The notes: a model not told the origin generated them from the letters alone. Shown: positions 17,679-26,281, counted from the first letter of the stretch. The stretch is DNA of 64,000 nt from UBA2287 sp964479665 (GCA_964479665.1 CAYZNN010000001.1:124001-188000); one strand, 5' to 3'. A program made the numbers and translations.

Positions 17679-17866
17679 TGGTGAAAACCGAACCCTTTCT
17701 TAACCACTCGAAAATGGGTTGACTAACAATTCTTTATGTCGAGTAAAGTTAAAAACATTCCCCAACATGTGCTTAATTTCAAATGGAATTTGTAACGTTG
17801 CACTTGAAATGGTAGGAATTTATTCATATTCAATTAACCTAAATTATTAACCAATAAAGTATCCGT

Positions 17867-19411
17867 ATGCCTTCGCAGAATAAAATAGAAGAGTTAAAGA
17901 AACGGAAAGAGGAGGTTCTTCAGGGTGGTGGAGAACAGGCCGTTGCCAAGCAGGTTGCCATGGGCAAACTGACCGCTCGCGAGCGTATAATTGCTTTGCT
18001 CGACGAGGATTCGTTTAATGAGTACGATATGTTTGTTGAGCACGAAGCTCGCGACTTTGGCATGGGTGGAAAAGTGCTCCATGGCGATGGTGTAGTAATT
18101 GGAACTGGCTCTATTTATGGAGCGCCTGTGGCAGTGTTTGCTCAGGACTTCACGGTTGCCGGAGGCTCACTCGGCTCTATGCATGCCCGAAAAATTACTA
18201 AAATCATGGACTATGCGCTACGCATGCGCATGCCGCTCATTGGAATAAACGATTCAGGGGGGGCCCGTATTCAGGAAGGAGTTAATTCATTAGCTGGTTA
18301 CGGTGAAATTTTTTGGCGTAATACCCTTTCGAGCGGAATTATTCCACAAATTTCAGTTATTCTTGGCCCCTGTGCTGGGGGAGCCGTTTATTCGCCTGCT
18401 CTAACAGATTTCGTTTTTGTGGTCGACAAAATTTCGAAAATGTTTATCACTGGCCCCGAGGTTATTAAATCGGTTTTGGGGGAGGAAATTTCGCAGGAGG
18501 ATTTAGGAGGAGCCAAAATACATGCTCAAATCACCGGGAATGCCCATTTCTATTCCGAAAGCGAATTCGAATGCTTTGAGCAGATTAAGAAGCTTATAAC
18601 TTTCATCCCTTGGAACAACAACCGTAAAGCGCGCAGATTCGAACCAAAAGATCCCAAGCAAACCTTCAATATTAGCAATATAGTTCCCAACGACCCCAAG
18701 CAACCCTACGATGTTCGCGATGTTATTCGTGCTGTGGTCGACGATTCCGATTTCTTCGAAATTCAGGAAATGTGGGCGGGTAATATTGTAATTGGGTATG
18801 GTCGCCTCAATGGCGAAACGGTTGGTTTCGTTGCCAATCAGCCCTTGGTTATGGCTGGTGTCCTCGATGTGGATAGCTCCGACAAGGCTGCACGTTTCAT
18901 TCGGTTCTGCAACGCTTTCAACATTCCAATCTGTACATTCGTCGATCTGCCAGGCTATTTACCCGGTATCGACCAGGAGCATGCAGGAGTTATTCGTCAC
19001 GGAGCCAAATTGCTGTATGCTTACAGCGAAGCTACGGTTCCGAAAATTACAGTGATTCTTCGCAAGGCCTATGGTGGAGGATACATTGCCATGGGGTCGC
19101 GTCACCTTCGTGCCGACTTTGTTTTTGCATGGCCCGGTGCCGAAATTGCAGTTATGGGCCCAGAGGGCGCTGCCAATATTATTTTCCGCAAGGAAATTAC
19201 TGAAGCTGCAAACCCCGATGAAATGCGCCGTATTAAGGTTGAAGAGTATAAAGAGAAGTTTGCCAACCCATACGTTGCCGCTTCGAAAGGCTACATCGAT
19301 ACCGTTATTGAACCCGAGGAAACCCGTAAACTGTTGCTTCATGCTCTTGATGTGTCGAGCAGTAAGGTTGCCGACCGACCCGCTAAGAAGCACGGAATAC
19401 CTCCTTTTTAA
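17867..19411 (+). CDS. Acyl-CoA carboxylase/decarboxylase carboxyltransferase subunit (PccB/MmdA type)
   Basis: 514 residues of the biotin-dependent carboxyltransferase family, with the N- and C-terminal crotonase-like halves: GKLTARERIIALLDEDSFNE, INDSGGARIQEGVNSLAGYGEIF, GPCAGGAVYSPALTDFVF in the first half and DLPGYLPGIDQEHAGVIRHGAKLLYA, YGGGYIAMGS and FAWPGAEIAVMGPEGA in the second. It moves CO2 between carboxybiotin and propionyl-/methylmalonyl-CoA. A separate 77-residue biotin carrier follows after 36 bases. Neither biotin carboxylase (PccA) nor the membrane Na+ pump subunit (MmdB) is adjacent, so whether the complex carboxylates or decarboxylates is undecided. Confidence 0.92.
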   Translation: MPSQNKIEELKKRKEEVLQGGGEQAVAKQVAMGKLTARERIIALLDEDSFNEYDMFVEHEARDFGMGGKVLHGDGVVIGTGSIYGAPVAVFAQDFTVAGGSLGSMHARKITKIMDYALRMRMPLIGINDSGGARIQEGVNSLAGYGEIFWRNTLSSGIIPQISVILGPCAGGAVYSPALTDFVFVVDKISKMFITGPEVIKSVLGEEISQEDLGGAKIHAQITGNAHFYSESEFECFEQIKKLITFIPWNNNRKARRFEPKDPKQTFNISNIVPNDPKQPYDVRDVIRAVVDDSDFFEIQEMWAGNIVIGYGRLNGETVGFVANQPLVMAGVLDVDSSDKAARFIRFCNAFNIPICTFVDLPGYLPGIDQEHAGVIRHGAKLLYAYSEATVPKITVILRKAYGGGYIAMGSRHLRADFVFAWPGAEIAVMGPEGAANIIFRKEITEAANPDEMRRIKVEEYKEKFANPYVAASKGYIDTVIEPEETRKLLLHALDVSSSKVADRPAKKHGIPPF

Positions 19412-19447
19412 GAGATTTGATGAGACTAACCGATTAAATAATATGTT

Positions 19448-19681
19448 ATGTCAATTAGCAAACTTGATAATAAAAAGCTAACAGCTTTCATTCCCGGAAC
19501 CATAGTTGATGTAAAAGTTAAGGTTGGGCAGAAAGTTAATCAAGGCGAAGTATTGGTAATACTCGATGCCATGAAAATGCACAACAGAATATTGGCTCCC
19601 ATAAACTCAACCGTTAAAGAGGTAAATGTTAAGCCTGGCGACAGGGTTGTAAAGGGATTTGTAATGGTAGAACTTGATTAA
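19448..19681 (+). CDS. Biotin carboxyl carrier protein (biotinyl domain)
   Basis: 77 residues consisting almost solely of a biotinyl/lipoyl domain: IPGTIVDVKVKVGQKVNQGE, then the biotinylation motif VILDAMKMHNRI (Lys near residue 45) and the second half-barrel VKPGDRVVKGFVMVELD. It lacks the Ala/Pro-rich linker and the N-terminal region of AccB or MmdC, so it is one of the shortest possible carriers. Located 36 bases downstream of the carboxyltransferase subunit and followed by a strong terminator: a two-gene operon. Confidence 0.9.
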   Translation: MSISKLDNKKLTAFIPGTIVDVKVKVGQKVNQGEVLVILDAMKMHNRILAPINSTVKEVNVKPGDRVVKGFVMVELD

Positions 19682-19711
19682 TGCCAATCTGTTCTAAAAT
19701 TGATTTGAATG

Positions 19712-19739
19712 AGGGGAGTACGGCTCCCCTTTTCTTTTT
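19712..19739 (+). terminator. Rho-independent terminator after the biotin carrier gene
   Basis: Stem AGGGGAG / CTCCCCT (19712-19718 and 19724-19730) with a 5-base loop and a T-rich tail (TTTTCTTTTT). Confidence 0.85.
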
Positions 19740-20526
19740 AAAAATCTAGAGTAAGTTGGTTGCCGAGGCAATTTTCATTTCGACTCCACTTCTCAACCAT
19801 TATTTCAGTAACCCCAGGATAGTTGTAGTATGCAATAATATCCGAGCTTTGCAGTTCACTCGGCAGTTTGTTCAGAAATTGTTTTACAGTATGGGCTTTA
19901 ATGTACTTATCTTCAATGGGTACAAGCATGTTGCGCAATTCGGTTTCTTTAAGTTTCGGGTCAATCCATTTATGTGCTTGTTCCGGATTAAGAATGAGGG
20001 GCATCCGCTTTTTTGTGTTATGAATTTGGGCTAGCATTTCGTTGGCCTCAACAGTAATAACCGAAAATGTGCCATTAACCTTACCCTTATCGTCAACCCA
20101 GCTGCTCCAAATTCCAGCAAAAACAAACAAACTGTTGTCGGTAAGGGAAATGTAATAGGGGATTTTTTTCCCTTTAACCTTTCGCCATTCAAAAAAGCCC
20201 GAGCAAAGCACCAGGCAGCGCCTGTTTCGTATCGCATCGCCGTACAGTTTGCTTTCGAAAGCCCTGCTTCCATGGGCATTTAATGTATTGTATTGTTTTA
20301 AAATACTAGCAGCTTCCGTTTCGGTTTTTACGGTGTTTGGAACAAAACCCCACCGGAAAAAACTTATTTCGTTAGGGTTGACATCGGTAATAATGGGCAT
20401 GGTAGGATGCTCGAACCCGTTTACCAAAAAATGATCGGCAAACAAATCGAGTTGCTTCGCTTTAATAAGGCCCTTATCGATTAACGATTTGGGATTTTTT
20501 TTAGCTATGGCGTAGTAGAAACACAT
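19738..20526 (-). CDS. SRAP-domain protein (HMCES/YedK family, abasic-site shield)
   Basis: 262 residues. The catalytic Cys2 follows the initiator Met (MCFYYAIAKK), as required for the thiazolidine cross-link to abasic sites in single-stranded DNA after Met removal. Other family residues are visible: the Asn/Arg segment NAHGSRAFESKLYGDAI, the Glu in SGFFEWRKVKGKKIPYYI, and the His of QIHNTKKRMPLIL. The protein is known to crosslink and protect abasic sites during replication. It lies next to umuC-DUF4180-umuD on the same strand, though separated by a 200-base repeat-rich gap, so a DNA-damage theme for this region is reasonable. Confidence 0.92.
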   Translation of the reverse strand: MCFYYAIAKKNPKSLIDKGLIKAKQLDLFADHFLVNGFEHPTMPIITDVNPNEISFFRWGFVPNTVKTETEAASILKQYNTLNAHGSRAFESKLYGDAIRNRRCLVLCSGFFEWRKVKGKKIPYYISLTDNSLFVFAGIWSSWVDDKGKVNGTFSVITVEANEMLAQIHNTKKRMPLILNPEQAHKWIDPKLKETELRNMLVPIEDKYIKAHTVKQFLNKLPSELQSSDIIAYYNYPGVTEIMVEKWSRNENCLGNQLTLDF

Positions 20527-20544
20527 AGGGAATTGTTTGTTGTT

Positions 20545-20735
20545 TAATATCAGTTGTGGGTTCTCTGCTCTCGGTTCAGTTGTTCTTTTTCGGTTACCAG
20601 TTGTGGGTTGTCGGTTAGCAGTTCAGCTGTTCGTTTATTGTTGTTGGTGGAATTTACATCTTCTCCGTCTTCCAACTTCGCCCTTCATTAGCACCTGTCT
20701 ATCGGCAGGCAGGCGTCAGGCAGGCAATAACCCCA
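20545..20735. repeat. Repeat-rich intergenic tract between SRAP and umuC genes
   Basis: The gap contains near-repeats of CAGTTGTGGGTT (about 20551 and 20600) and of GGTTnnCAGTT, and ends with GGCAGGCAGGCGTCAGGCAGGC (20705-20724), related to the palindrome near 7.86 kb. Reading frames through it look like noise; I see no gene here. Confidence 0.45.
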
Positions 20736-20739
20736 TAGC

Positions 20740-21990
20740 TCATCCCCCAACTTCAATAATTTCATCCCATCTTGTAGTGTAGCCTGGCGACAGTTTTTCC
20801 TGCCTCAGTTTCCATTCCTTACCGCTTCCCTGTATGGCAAGTTTTAGGGTACCCCGTCCGAATTGGCTGTTTAATGAGTCGGTAACCTTCGATATGCTGT
20901 CGAGTTTTTCGCGGTTATGCTTTTCGAACAGATTCCCCTGAAAGGCTTCGCCTTTAGTTATTTCGCTTACTATTACCCCCGCTTTTTTGTATAGAAGGTT
21001 TGGTCGGAATATTTGTTCGAGACACTTTAGGGCCGCTTCAACCAGAATAATGTCGGAGTTCGATGCCACCGAAAGGGTTGCAGTAATGCTGAACGATTGG
21101 TATCGCTCCTTGTCTGAAAACGGATCGGTATGAATAAAAACAGTAACGTACCGTGCCAGCGACTTTTGGCGCCTCAGTTTGCCTGCGCATGCCGAAGCAT
21201 AGGTCGACACCGCTTCGCGAAGGTTTTCGTAATCGGCTGTTTTTTTGCCAAAGGCACGGGTAGTAGCAATGTTCTTTTTCGCAGGCATTATCGTTTCGAG
21301 CGGAATGCAGGAGCGACCCTGAAGTTCTTCCCAAAGCCGAAGGCCGGTTACGGTCATGTTCTTTCGAATCCATTCGGGGTTTAGCTGCGTAAAGTCGTAG
21401 GCTGTGCCAATGCCATTTCGCTTTAAAAGCGCTGCATACTGGCGACCAACGCCCCAAACATCGTCGATTGAAGTGTTGCGAAGAGCCCAATCGCGCTTTC
21501 GTTCCGAGTCGATTGAGAAAACTCCCTCGTTCTTTTTGGCAATTTTATTGGCAATTTTTGCCAAACTTTTGGTTGCTCCAATTCCAATTCCAATGGGTAT
21601 GCCCAGTTCTTTAACTATTGCCCTGCGGATATTCTGACAGTATTCGTTTAGGTCAACCTCCATACCCGAAAGGTCGAGAAAAGCCTCGTCGATAGAGTAT
21701 ATTTCAATGTATGGGGAAAAACGCTTGAGCGTTTCCATTACACGCGCCGACATGTCGCCATAAAGGGCGTAGTTCGACGAAAAAACCTGAACATTATGCT
21801 GTTCTATTAGGTACTTGCGTTTGAACACGGGTTCGGCCATTTTTAACCCGAGAGCCTTGGCCTCGTTGGAGCGCGAAATGATACAACCATCGTTGTTCGA
21901 TAGCACAACAACAGGAACCCCTTCGAGCTTGGGGTTGAAAACCCGCTCGCACGAAACGTAAAAGTTATTGCAGTCGACCAGAGCGAACAT
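20740..21990 (-). CDS. umuC: DNA polymerase V catalytic subunit (Y family)
   Basis: 416 residues from the ATG at 21988-21990, giving the canonical N-terminus FALVDCNNFYVSCERVF with the first catalytic acid. The remaining Y-family motifs are VVLSNNDGCIISRSNEAKALG, FSSNYALYGDMS, YSIDEAFLDLSG (catalytic Asp-Glu near 105), and the helix-hairpin-helix DVWGVGRQYAALLKRNGIGT. A C-terminal little-finger and DUF4113-like end (GKEWKLRQEKLSPGYTTRWDE) are present. The frame extends 31 codons upstream but this stretch overlaps the preceding DUF4180 gene and is not needed. Error-prone translesion polymerase acting with processed UmuD. Confidence 0.94.
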   Translation of the reverse strand: MFALVDCNNFYVSCERVFNPKLEGVPVVVLSNNDGCIISRSNEAKALGLKMAEPVFKRKYLIEQHNVQVFSSNYALYGDMSARVMETLKRFSPYIEIYSIDEAFLDLSGMEVDLNEYCQNIRRAIVKELGIPIGIGIGATKSLAKIANKIAKKNEGVFSIDSERKRDWALRNTSIDDVWGVGRQYAALLKRNGIGTAYDFTQLNPEWIRKNMTVTGLRLWEELQGRSCIPLETIMPAKKNIATTRAFGKKTADYENLREAVSTYASACAGKLRRQKSLARYVTVFIHTDPFSDKERYQSFSITATLSVASNSDIILVEAALKCLEQIFRPNLLYKKAGVIVSEITKGEAFQGNLFEKHNREKLDSISKVTDSLNSQFGRGTLKLAIQGSGKEWKLRQEKLSPGYTTRWDEIIEVGG

Positions 21991-22021
21991 AACGATTTGA
22001 AAAGAATGAGTTTTTGCCGAA

Positions 22022-22381
22022 TTAGGTTGAAAGTTTGTCGATTGCCTCTTCAATGGAACTAACAAAATTAATATGGTTTCCATTGTTGCTTTCGTAAATA
22101 AAATCCATTAAACTTTTCGAAGTGAATTCGCTAAAATTGCCAATTATGGCAAGTCTCACTCGGTAGTTCGAAAACTTTTGCAGCACTTCGCCAGCAATTC
22201 CATTTTTCAAATCGAAAAAGTTGGGCGTTAGATTCTTCTTATGAATGGCAATGCGGTAGTAGCCCTGGCAGTATAGGTTTCCCATTAGGTCAGTTCCATC
22301 TTCGGAAGAATGGATTATTATTTCATTGCTTATAATTTCGGCTATTTCAATCCCATTAGCCGTGTGCACTTCCATTTTCAT
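22022..22381 (-). CDS. DUF4180 protein located between umuD and umuC
   Basis: 119 residues. The C-terminal half contains FFDLKNGIAGEVLQKFSNY, RLAIIGNFS, SKSLMDFIYESNNG and FVSSIEEAI, which I recognise as the DUF4180 family. It has no membrane segment or signal peptide. The function is unknown. It is sandwiched on the same strand with 23 bases to umuD upstream and 31 bases to umuC downstream, so all three are almost certainly one transcript, suggesting co-expression under DNA damage. Confidence 0.82.
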   Translation of the reverse strand: MKMEVHTANGIEIAEIISNEIIIHSSEDGTDLMGNLYCQGYYRIAIHKKNLTPNFFDLKNGIAGEVLQKFSNYRVRLAIIGNFSEFTSKSLMDFIYESNNGNHINFVSSIEEAIDKLST

Positions 22382-22404
22382 TTTATTAAATATTACTACC
22401 TCAA

Positions 22405-22854
22405 TTACAATTTATGAATGCAATGGGTAACCACTCCCCATAGCCTGAAATCCGATCCCTTTTCAACTTTTATTGGTTCAAAATCTTTATTTTCGGGCAT
22501 TAGGTACATTTCGTTGTTCACTTTTCTTACCCGTTTCACGGTAAACTCCCCATCGATAAAGCAAATGAGAACCGAGTTCTGCTTTGGTTCGAGCGACTTG
22601 TCGATAATCAGAATATCGCCATCGTGTATGCCAGCGTCTTGCATCGACCTGCCGCGAACGCGGGCAAAAAATGTGGAACTGGGGTTGCGAATTAGCAGCT
22701 TGTTGAGGTCTAACTTGCCTTCAATGTAGTCGTCGGCAGGCGAAGGGAAGCCAGCGCTAATGAAGGCATCGACCAGAGGTAGGCGTATCTCTTCGCTAAC
22801 TTCAGGTATAAAGAAATTGAGCTTTAGTCCTTCGGTTTTTTTATTTCGTTCCAT
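22405..22854 (-). CDS. umuD: UmuD-like S24 peptidase (DNA polymerase V accessory subunit)
   Basis: 149 residues. The Ala-Gly cleavage site is in FISAGFPSPADDY (Ala34-Gly35), the catalytic Ser is in RVRGRSMQDAGIHDGD (Ser70) and the catalytic Lys in GEFTVKRV (Lys107). There is no N-terminal helix-turn-helix, so this is UmuD rather than LexA. RecA filaments are known to stimulate self-cleavage to the active UmuD'. First gene of the umuD-DUF4180-umuC transcript; a consensus -7 element lies 21-28 bases upstream. Confidence 0.93.
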   Translation of the reverse strand: MERNKKTEGLKLNFFIPEVSEEIRLPLVDAFISAGFPSPADDYIEGKLDLNKLLIRNPSSTFFARVRGRSMQDAGIHDGDILIIDKSLEPKQNSVLICFIDGEFTVKRVRKVNNEMYLMPENKDFEPIKVEKGSDFRLWGVVTHCIHKL

Positions 22855-22874
22855 TTACAATTCTTAATTGTATG

Positions 22875-22882
22875 CAAAGTTA
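22875..22882 (-). promoter_or_regulatory. -7 promoter element (TAACTTTG) for umuD-DUF4180-umuC
   Basis: Exact TAnnTTTG match on the minus strand. Just upstream the imperfect palindrome AACCCTAGTTCGGTT (about 22888-22902) covers where a repressor could bind; no known Bacteroidota SOS box could be matched with confidence. Confidence 0.5.
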
Positions 22883-22948
22883 CTCTAACCCTAGTTCGGT
22901 TGTAGGTTTATGTTGATAATTTTTCAAGTTAAATGATCCTGAGATTCT

Positions 22949-23687
22949 TTACGATTCCTCTTCGTCGCTAGCCAACTGACTTTGCTGCAGAATTGCCTCA
23001 ATATCGACCGAAGTAAGGTATACCTGTCGCTTAAGCCGTTTGTACTTTTCGCTTGCATCCGATTTTTCGTCAATGTAAATGCGAAATGCAGCATGCCTTC
23101 GCCTAACCCTCTGTTAATGGTAATTTTATCCACATGGTGTTCGAGATTTCGTTTGAAACCCGTGTTGAAATAGTAAGTCAGTCCCACGTAAATGAGCCTT
23201 TTGTTCGATTTGGTTTTGTAATCGACAATGTGCGCCAGCTCGTGCCCAATAACCCCAACGCGTGCTGCATAAGGAACGCTCGAAATTAGGGGGGCTCGGT
23301 TTTTATTTAGCCTATTGTTTATTAATATGGAATATTTACGGTTCTCGGGCTTTCTGAAAATATTTCCTGCTCTCGGTGTGCTGCCATCGGTGTGGTCATA
23401 AGACTCGATTTGAATCGAATGTGGGTGCTTTTAAGATCGGGGTAGTAGAGCAATGCCGCAAGAATTGGAACCTCGTAATCTTCTTCAATTGTTTTATTGG
23501 CAAGAAGTTCGCTCCGAAGCGAATCAGTACAATACTCAATCCACTCTGCCGAAGGAATGGGTTGCCACAATTTGGTTTGCGACCAAAGCAAAATTGAGAT
23601 TGGAAGATAAAAAACAGGAAGTGTAATCGATTTGCTTACAAGCGCGCTAGAGTTCCGAAATATGTGTAAAAAACCCCTCATATCCAC
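22949..23687 (-). pseudogene. Secreted HExxH metallopeptidase-like gene, broken by two frameshifts
   Basis: Three reading-frame pieces join into one plausible protein of about 245 residues. Piece 1 (23687 to about 23400) begins with a possible hydrophobic leader and ends IRFKSS. Piece 2 resumes one frame over with YDHTDGSTPRAGNIFRKPEN, passes the zinc motif GVIGHELAHIVDY (23230-23244 encodes HELAH) and reaches GLGEGMLHF. Piece 3 resumes near 23084 with RIYIDEKSDASEKYKRL and ends EEES at 22949. Each switch is repaired by adding one base to a short homopolymer (AA at 23400-23401; AAA at 23084-23086, plus-strand). The 5' end overlaps the end of ispE by about 41 bases. Function would be a secreted or membrane-linked zinc peptidase of an unnamed family. 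Confidence 0.7.
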
Positions 23688-24465
23688 TAATTATAGGTTT
23701 TGTGCGAAAAATACCGAAAACGGTCGATCCGCTTCCCGACATACTTGCGTATACGGCACCCTGGTCCATGAGTTTGTTTTTAACATTTTCAATTTCGTTA
23801 TGGTGACGAAAAACAACCTTTTCAAAACCGTTAACAATAGTATTCTGCCAAAGTTCTATCGGTTTTTTTATTTCGCTCGGAAGGTGCACAGGAGCCGCTT
23901 GAGGGGTCGACTCGGAGTAGGCTTTACCTGTGGGTACATGAATACCCGGGTTTACCAGTGCAATCCAGTAGCCCGAAAGGTTTAAGGGGATCGATTCGAG
24001 CAATTCGCCCTGGCCCGTTGCAAAGCATGGTTCGTTTTTTAAAAAGAAGGGGCAGTCGCTGCCAAGCGTAAGGGCAACCTTTGCCAGTTCGTTGTCCGTA
24101 AGCGGATTTTTTGCCAGTTGGTTTAGAATTTTTAGCGCAAAAGCGCCATCGGCCGATCCCCCGCCAAGCCCAGCACCCATGGGGATTTGTTTATGAAGGT
24201 GCATCGAAACATGGGGAAGTTCAACCCGTTCTTTCAACTTGCAATATGCTTTAACGCAAAGGTTGCTGCTAATGTCGCCTTCAATGGTAAGACCGGTTTG
24301 GCTATACTTTAAATCTTCGGTTTGTAAGGGAACTTCAATTATTTCGAGAATATCGCATAGCTTCGGAACCGGTAAGAAAATGGTTTCGATATTATGAAAC
24401 CCATCGGAGCGCCGTTCGGTTATAAACAGGCCAAGGTTAATTTTGGCGTTTGGGAATGATATCAT
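23647..24465 (-). CDS. ispE: 4-diphosphocytidyl-2-C-methyl-D-erythritol kinase
   Basis: 272 residues of the GHMP kinase family. IspE phosphorylates CDP-methylerythritol in the non-mevalonate isoprenoid pathway. Visible are the opener FPNAKINLGLFITERRSDGFH, the ATP loop IPMGAGLGGGSADGAFAL (near 93) and the third motif ASMSGSGSTVFGIF (near 240). The 3' end overlaps the start of the downstream broken metallopeptidase gene. This supplies precursors for menaquinone side chains and undecaprenyl phosphate. Confidence 0.95.
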   Translation of the reverse strand: MISFPNAKINLGLFITERRSDGFHNIETIFLPVPKLCDILEIIEVPLQTEDLKYSQTGLTIEGDISSNLCVKAYCKLKERVELPHVSMHLHKQIPMGAGLGGGSADGAFALKILNQLAKNPLTDNELAKVALTLGSDCPFFLKNEPCFATGQGELLESIPLNLSGYWIALVNPGIHVPTGKAYSESTPQAAPVHLPSEIKKPIELWQNTIVNGFEKVVFRHHNEIENVKNKLMDQGAVYASMSGSGSTVFGIFRTKPIISGYEGFFTHISEL

Positions 24466-24611
24466 TGCAAATGCTTATTTGTGCCTAAAAGTAGTAAATT
24501 GCCTCAAATTTAAAGTTTTTAAGGGTTTGTAAAAGTTTATTTGTAATTCCCATTGCAGTTCAACTGCTACTTAACAGGTAAAGTAATTACCTTAAGTTAT
24601 TACTAACAAGC

Positions 24612-24619
24612 TATTTTTG
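24612..24619 (+). promoter_or_regulatory. -7 promoter element (TATTTTTG) for arcA
   Basis: Exact TAnnTTTG match 22 bases before the arginine deiminase ATG. Confidence 0.5.
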
Positions 24620-24640
24620 CGGTTATAAAAAAAATGAAGA

Positions 24641-25906
24641 ATGGAAAAACGGATGCAGGTATATGTCGACTCAGAAATTGGAACACTAAATGGCGTTATT
24701 CTTCACTCGCCCGGTGCCGAAGTTGAGAATATGACTCCCAAAAATGCTCAGCGTGCGCTTTATAGCGATATTCTCAACCTTTCGGTTGCCCGTAAGGAGT
24801 ACTCGCAAATTTATGGTGTTCTGTCAAAGGTGGCTCAAACCTACCAGGTAGGCGATTTGCTGGTCGATGTTTTAAGTAACCCCTTAGCAAAGGAGGATTT
24901 GATAAACGTTATATGTAAACACGAGAATGCCCTTTCGTTGCGCGATGAACTTATGGGTATTTCGCCACGGGAATTGGCACGGCTATTAATCGAAGGGTTA
25001 CCCCTTCAGCGGAATTCGTTAACAAGTTTTCTTAGTCAGGAGCGGTTCTCGCTTCCTCCCTTGTATAACTTTTACTTCACTCGCGACGCCTCCATTTCGC
25101 TTTATAACGAAGTTTTAATAGGAAAAATGGCCAATAGGGTGCGCGATAGGGAGTCGATAATAATGGAGGCCATTTTTAGCAGCTCAGGCAGGTTTGAAAC
25201 GGCCACCATAAGCCCCATGCTGTTTAACGACAATAGCGATATTACCATAGAGGGCGGCGACGTTCTGGTTGCCCGTCACGATATTTTACTCATTGGAAGC
25301 AGTTGCCGTACTTCGACCCGCGGAATTGACTTTATTGTAAACCGATTAATCGCCTCGGGCGACAAGGGTAGGAAGTACGTTATTGTTCAGGAACTCCCCG
25401 ATAAACCCGAGTCGTTCATTCACCTCGACATGGTATTCACCCTGCTCGATGCCGATGAGTGCATGGTTTTCGAACCCATAGTTTTAAGTCCAAACCGTTT
25501 TCAAACGGTACAAATTACCATCGATAATGGTAAAGTGCAGGATATTAAAACGGTCGATAACCTTTTAGTCGCCCTGCGCGATTTGGGCATGTACTTAAAA
25601 CCAATAATTTGTGGTGGCACTAGGGACGTATGGACTCAGGAACGCGAGCAGTGGCATAGCGGAGCCAACTTTTTTGCCTTTGGCCCGGGTAGGGTTATTG
25701 GTTACGCCCGAAATATTTATACCCTGGAGGAGATGAATCGAAACGGTTACGAAATCATTCGTGCTAAAGATGTTGTTGCCAACCGTGTCGATCCGCTATC
25801 GTACAAAAAGTGCGTTGTAACCATCGATGGTAGCGAATTGCCTCGCGGTGGTGGGGGTGCCCGCTGCATGACCATGCCTGTATGCAGGCAACCGGTGAGG
25901 TGGTAA
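24641..25906 (+). CDS. arcA: Arginine deiminase
   Basis: 421 residues. Converts arginine to citrulline and ammonia. Catalytic features of the guanidino-modifying superfamily are present: FTRDASI (near 145), EGGDVLVARHD (near 205), the His in FIHLDMVFT (near 265) and the nucleophilic Cys near residue 410 in GGGGARCMTMP. The second ATG five codons in (24653) is an alternative start. The gene stands alone with its own promoter and terminator; ornithine carbamoyltransferase, carbamate kinase and the antiporter of the ADI pathway are not next to it. Confidence 0.95.
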   Translation: MEKRMQVYVDSEIGTLNGVILHSPGAEVENMTPKNAQRALYSDILNLSVARKEYSQIYGVLSKVAQTYQVGDLLVDVLSNPLAKEDLINVICKHENALSLRDELMGISPRELARLLIEGLPLQRNSLTSFLSQERFSLPPLYNFYFTRDASISLYNEVLIGKMANRVRDRESIIMEAIFSSSGRFETATISPMLFNDNSDITIEGGDVLVARHDILLIGSSCRTSTRGIDFIVNRLIASGDKGRKYVIVQELPDKPESFIHLDMVFTLLDADECMVFEPIVLSPNRFQTVQITIDNGKVQDIKTVDNLLVALRDLGMYLKPIICGGTRDVWTQEREQWHSGANFFAFGPGRVIGYARNIYTLEEMNRNGYEIIRAKDVVANRVDPLSYKKCVVTIDGSELPRGGGGARCMTMPVCRQPVRW

Positions 25907-25931
25907 GCATTTTTTTAAAACTCTCAATCTT

Positions 25932-25966
25932 TGGGAAGCTCTAATAGCAGGGCTTCCCATTTTTTA
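25932..25966 (+). terminator. Rho-independent terminator after arcA
   Basis: Stem TGGGAAGC / GCTTCCCA (25932-25939 and 25952-25959) followed by a T run. Confidence 0.8.
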
Positions 25967-26027
25967 ACAAAAACTTTCAACTCTTTTGTTTCTCAGTTGT
26001 TTATAATAAAATTTAAACACATTAAAC

Positions 26028-26216
26028 ATGAAAAAGAATGTTGGAACAACCGATAAAATTATTCGGATAGTTATTGGCCTCGTAATAGGTGTTTTAGGTG
26101 TTTATTACCAAAGTTGGTGGGGATTACTTGCCTTGGTCCCAATTGCAACTGCTTTTTTGAGCTTTTGCGGACTATATACGATTTTCGGTATTAGTACCTG
26201 CCCGGCAAAGAAGTAG
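26028..26216 (+). CDS. DUF2892 small membrane protein
   Basis: 62 residues. The family pattern is clear: NVGTTDKIIRIVIGLVIGVL for the first amphipathic/membrane helix, WWGLLALVPIATAFLSFCG for the second, and the C-terminal CPAKK. These proteins are two-helix inner-membrane proteins (the YgaP rhodanese C-terminus is one), often linked to sulfur or redox metabolism; this free-standing copy has no known function. It is bounded by terminators on both sides. Confidence 0.85.
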   Translation: MKKNVGTTDKIIRIVIGLVIGVLGVYYQSWWGLLALVPIATAFLSFCGLYTIFGISTCPAKK

Positions 26217-26231
26217 TGAATTGTAATAAAC

Positions 26232-26266
26232 AAAAAACCTCGAATTGCTTTTCGAGGTTTTTGTTT
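26232..26266. terminator. Bidirectional terminator between DUF2892 gene and sucC
   Basis: A 12-bp stem AAAAACCTCGAA / TTCGAGGTTTTT (26233-26244 and 26251-26262) with a 6-base loop serves both convergent genes because A and T tracts flank both sides. Confidence 0.88.
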
Positions 26267-26281
26267 TAGTAAAGCATGTAA

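Noticed and set aside
20537..20782. Plus-strand 81-codon frame in the SRAP-umuC gap
   Set aside because: It arises from intergenic repeats (GGTTnnCAGTT and GGCAGGC) and resembles no protein.
22924..23187. 87-codon frame as a separate small gene
   Set aside because: It is the middle piece of the frameshifted metallopeptidase gene running out of frame at its end.
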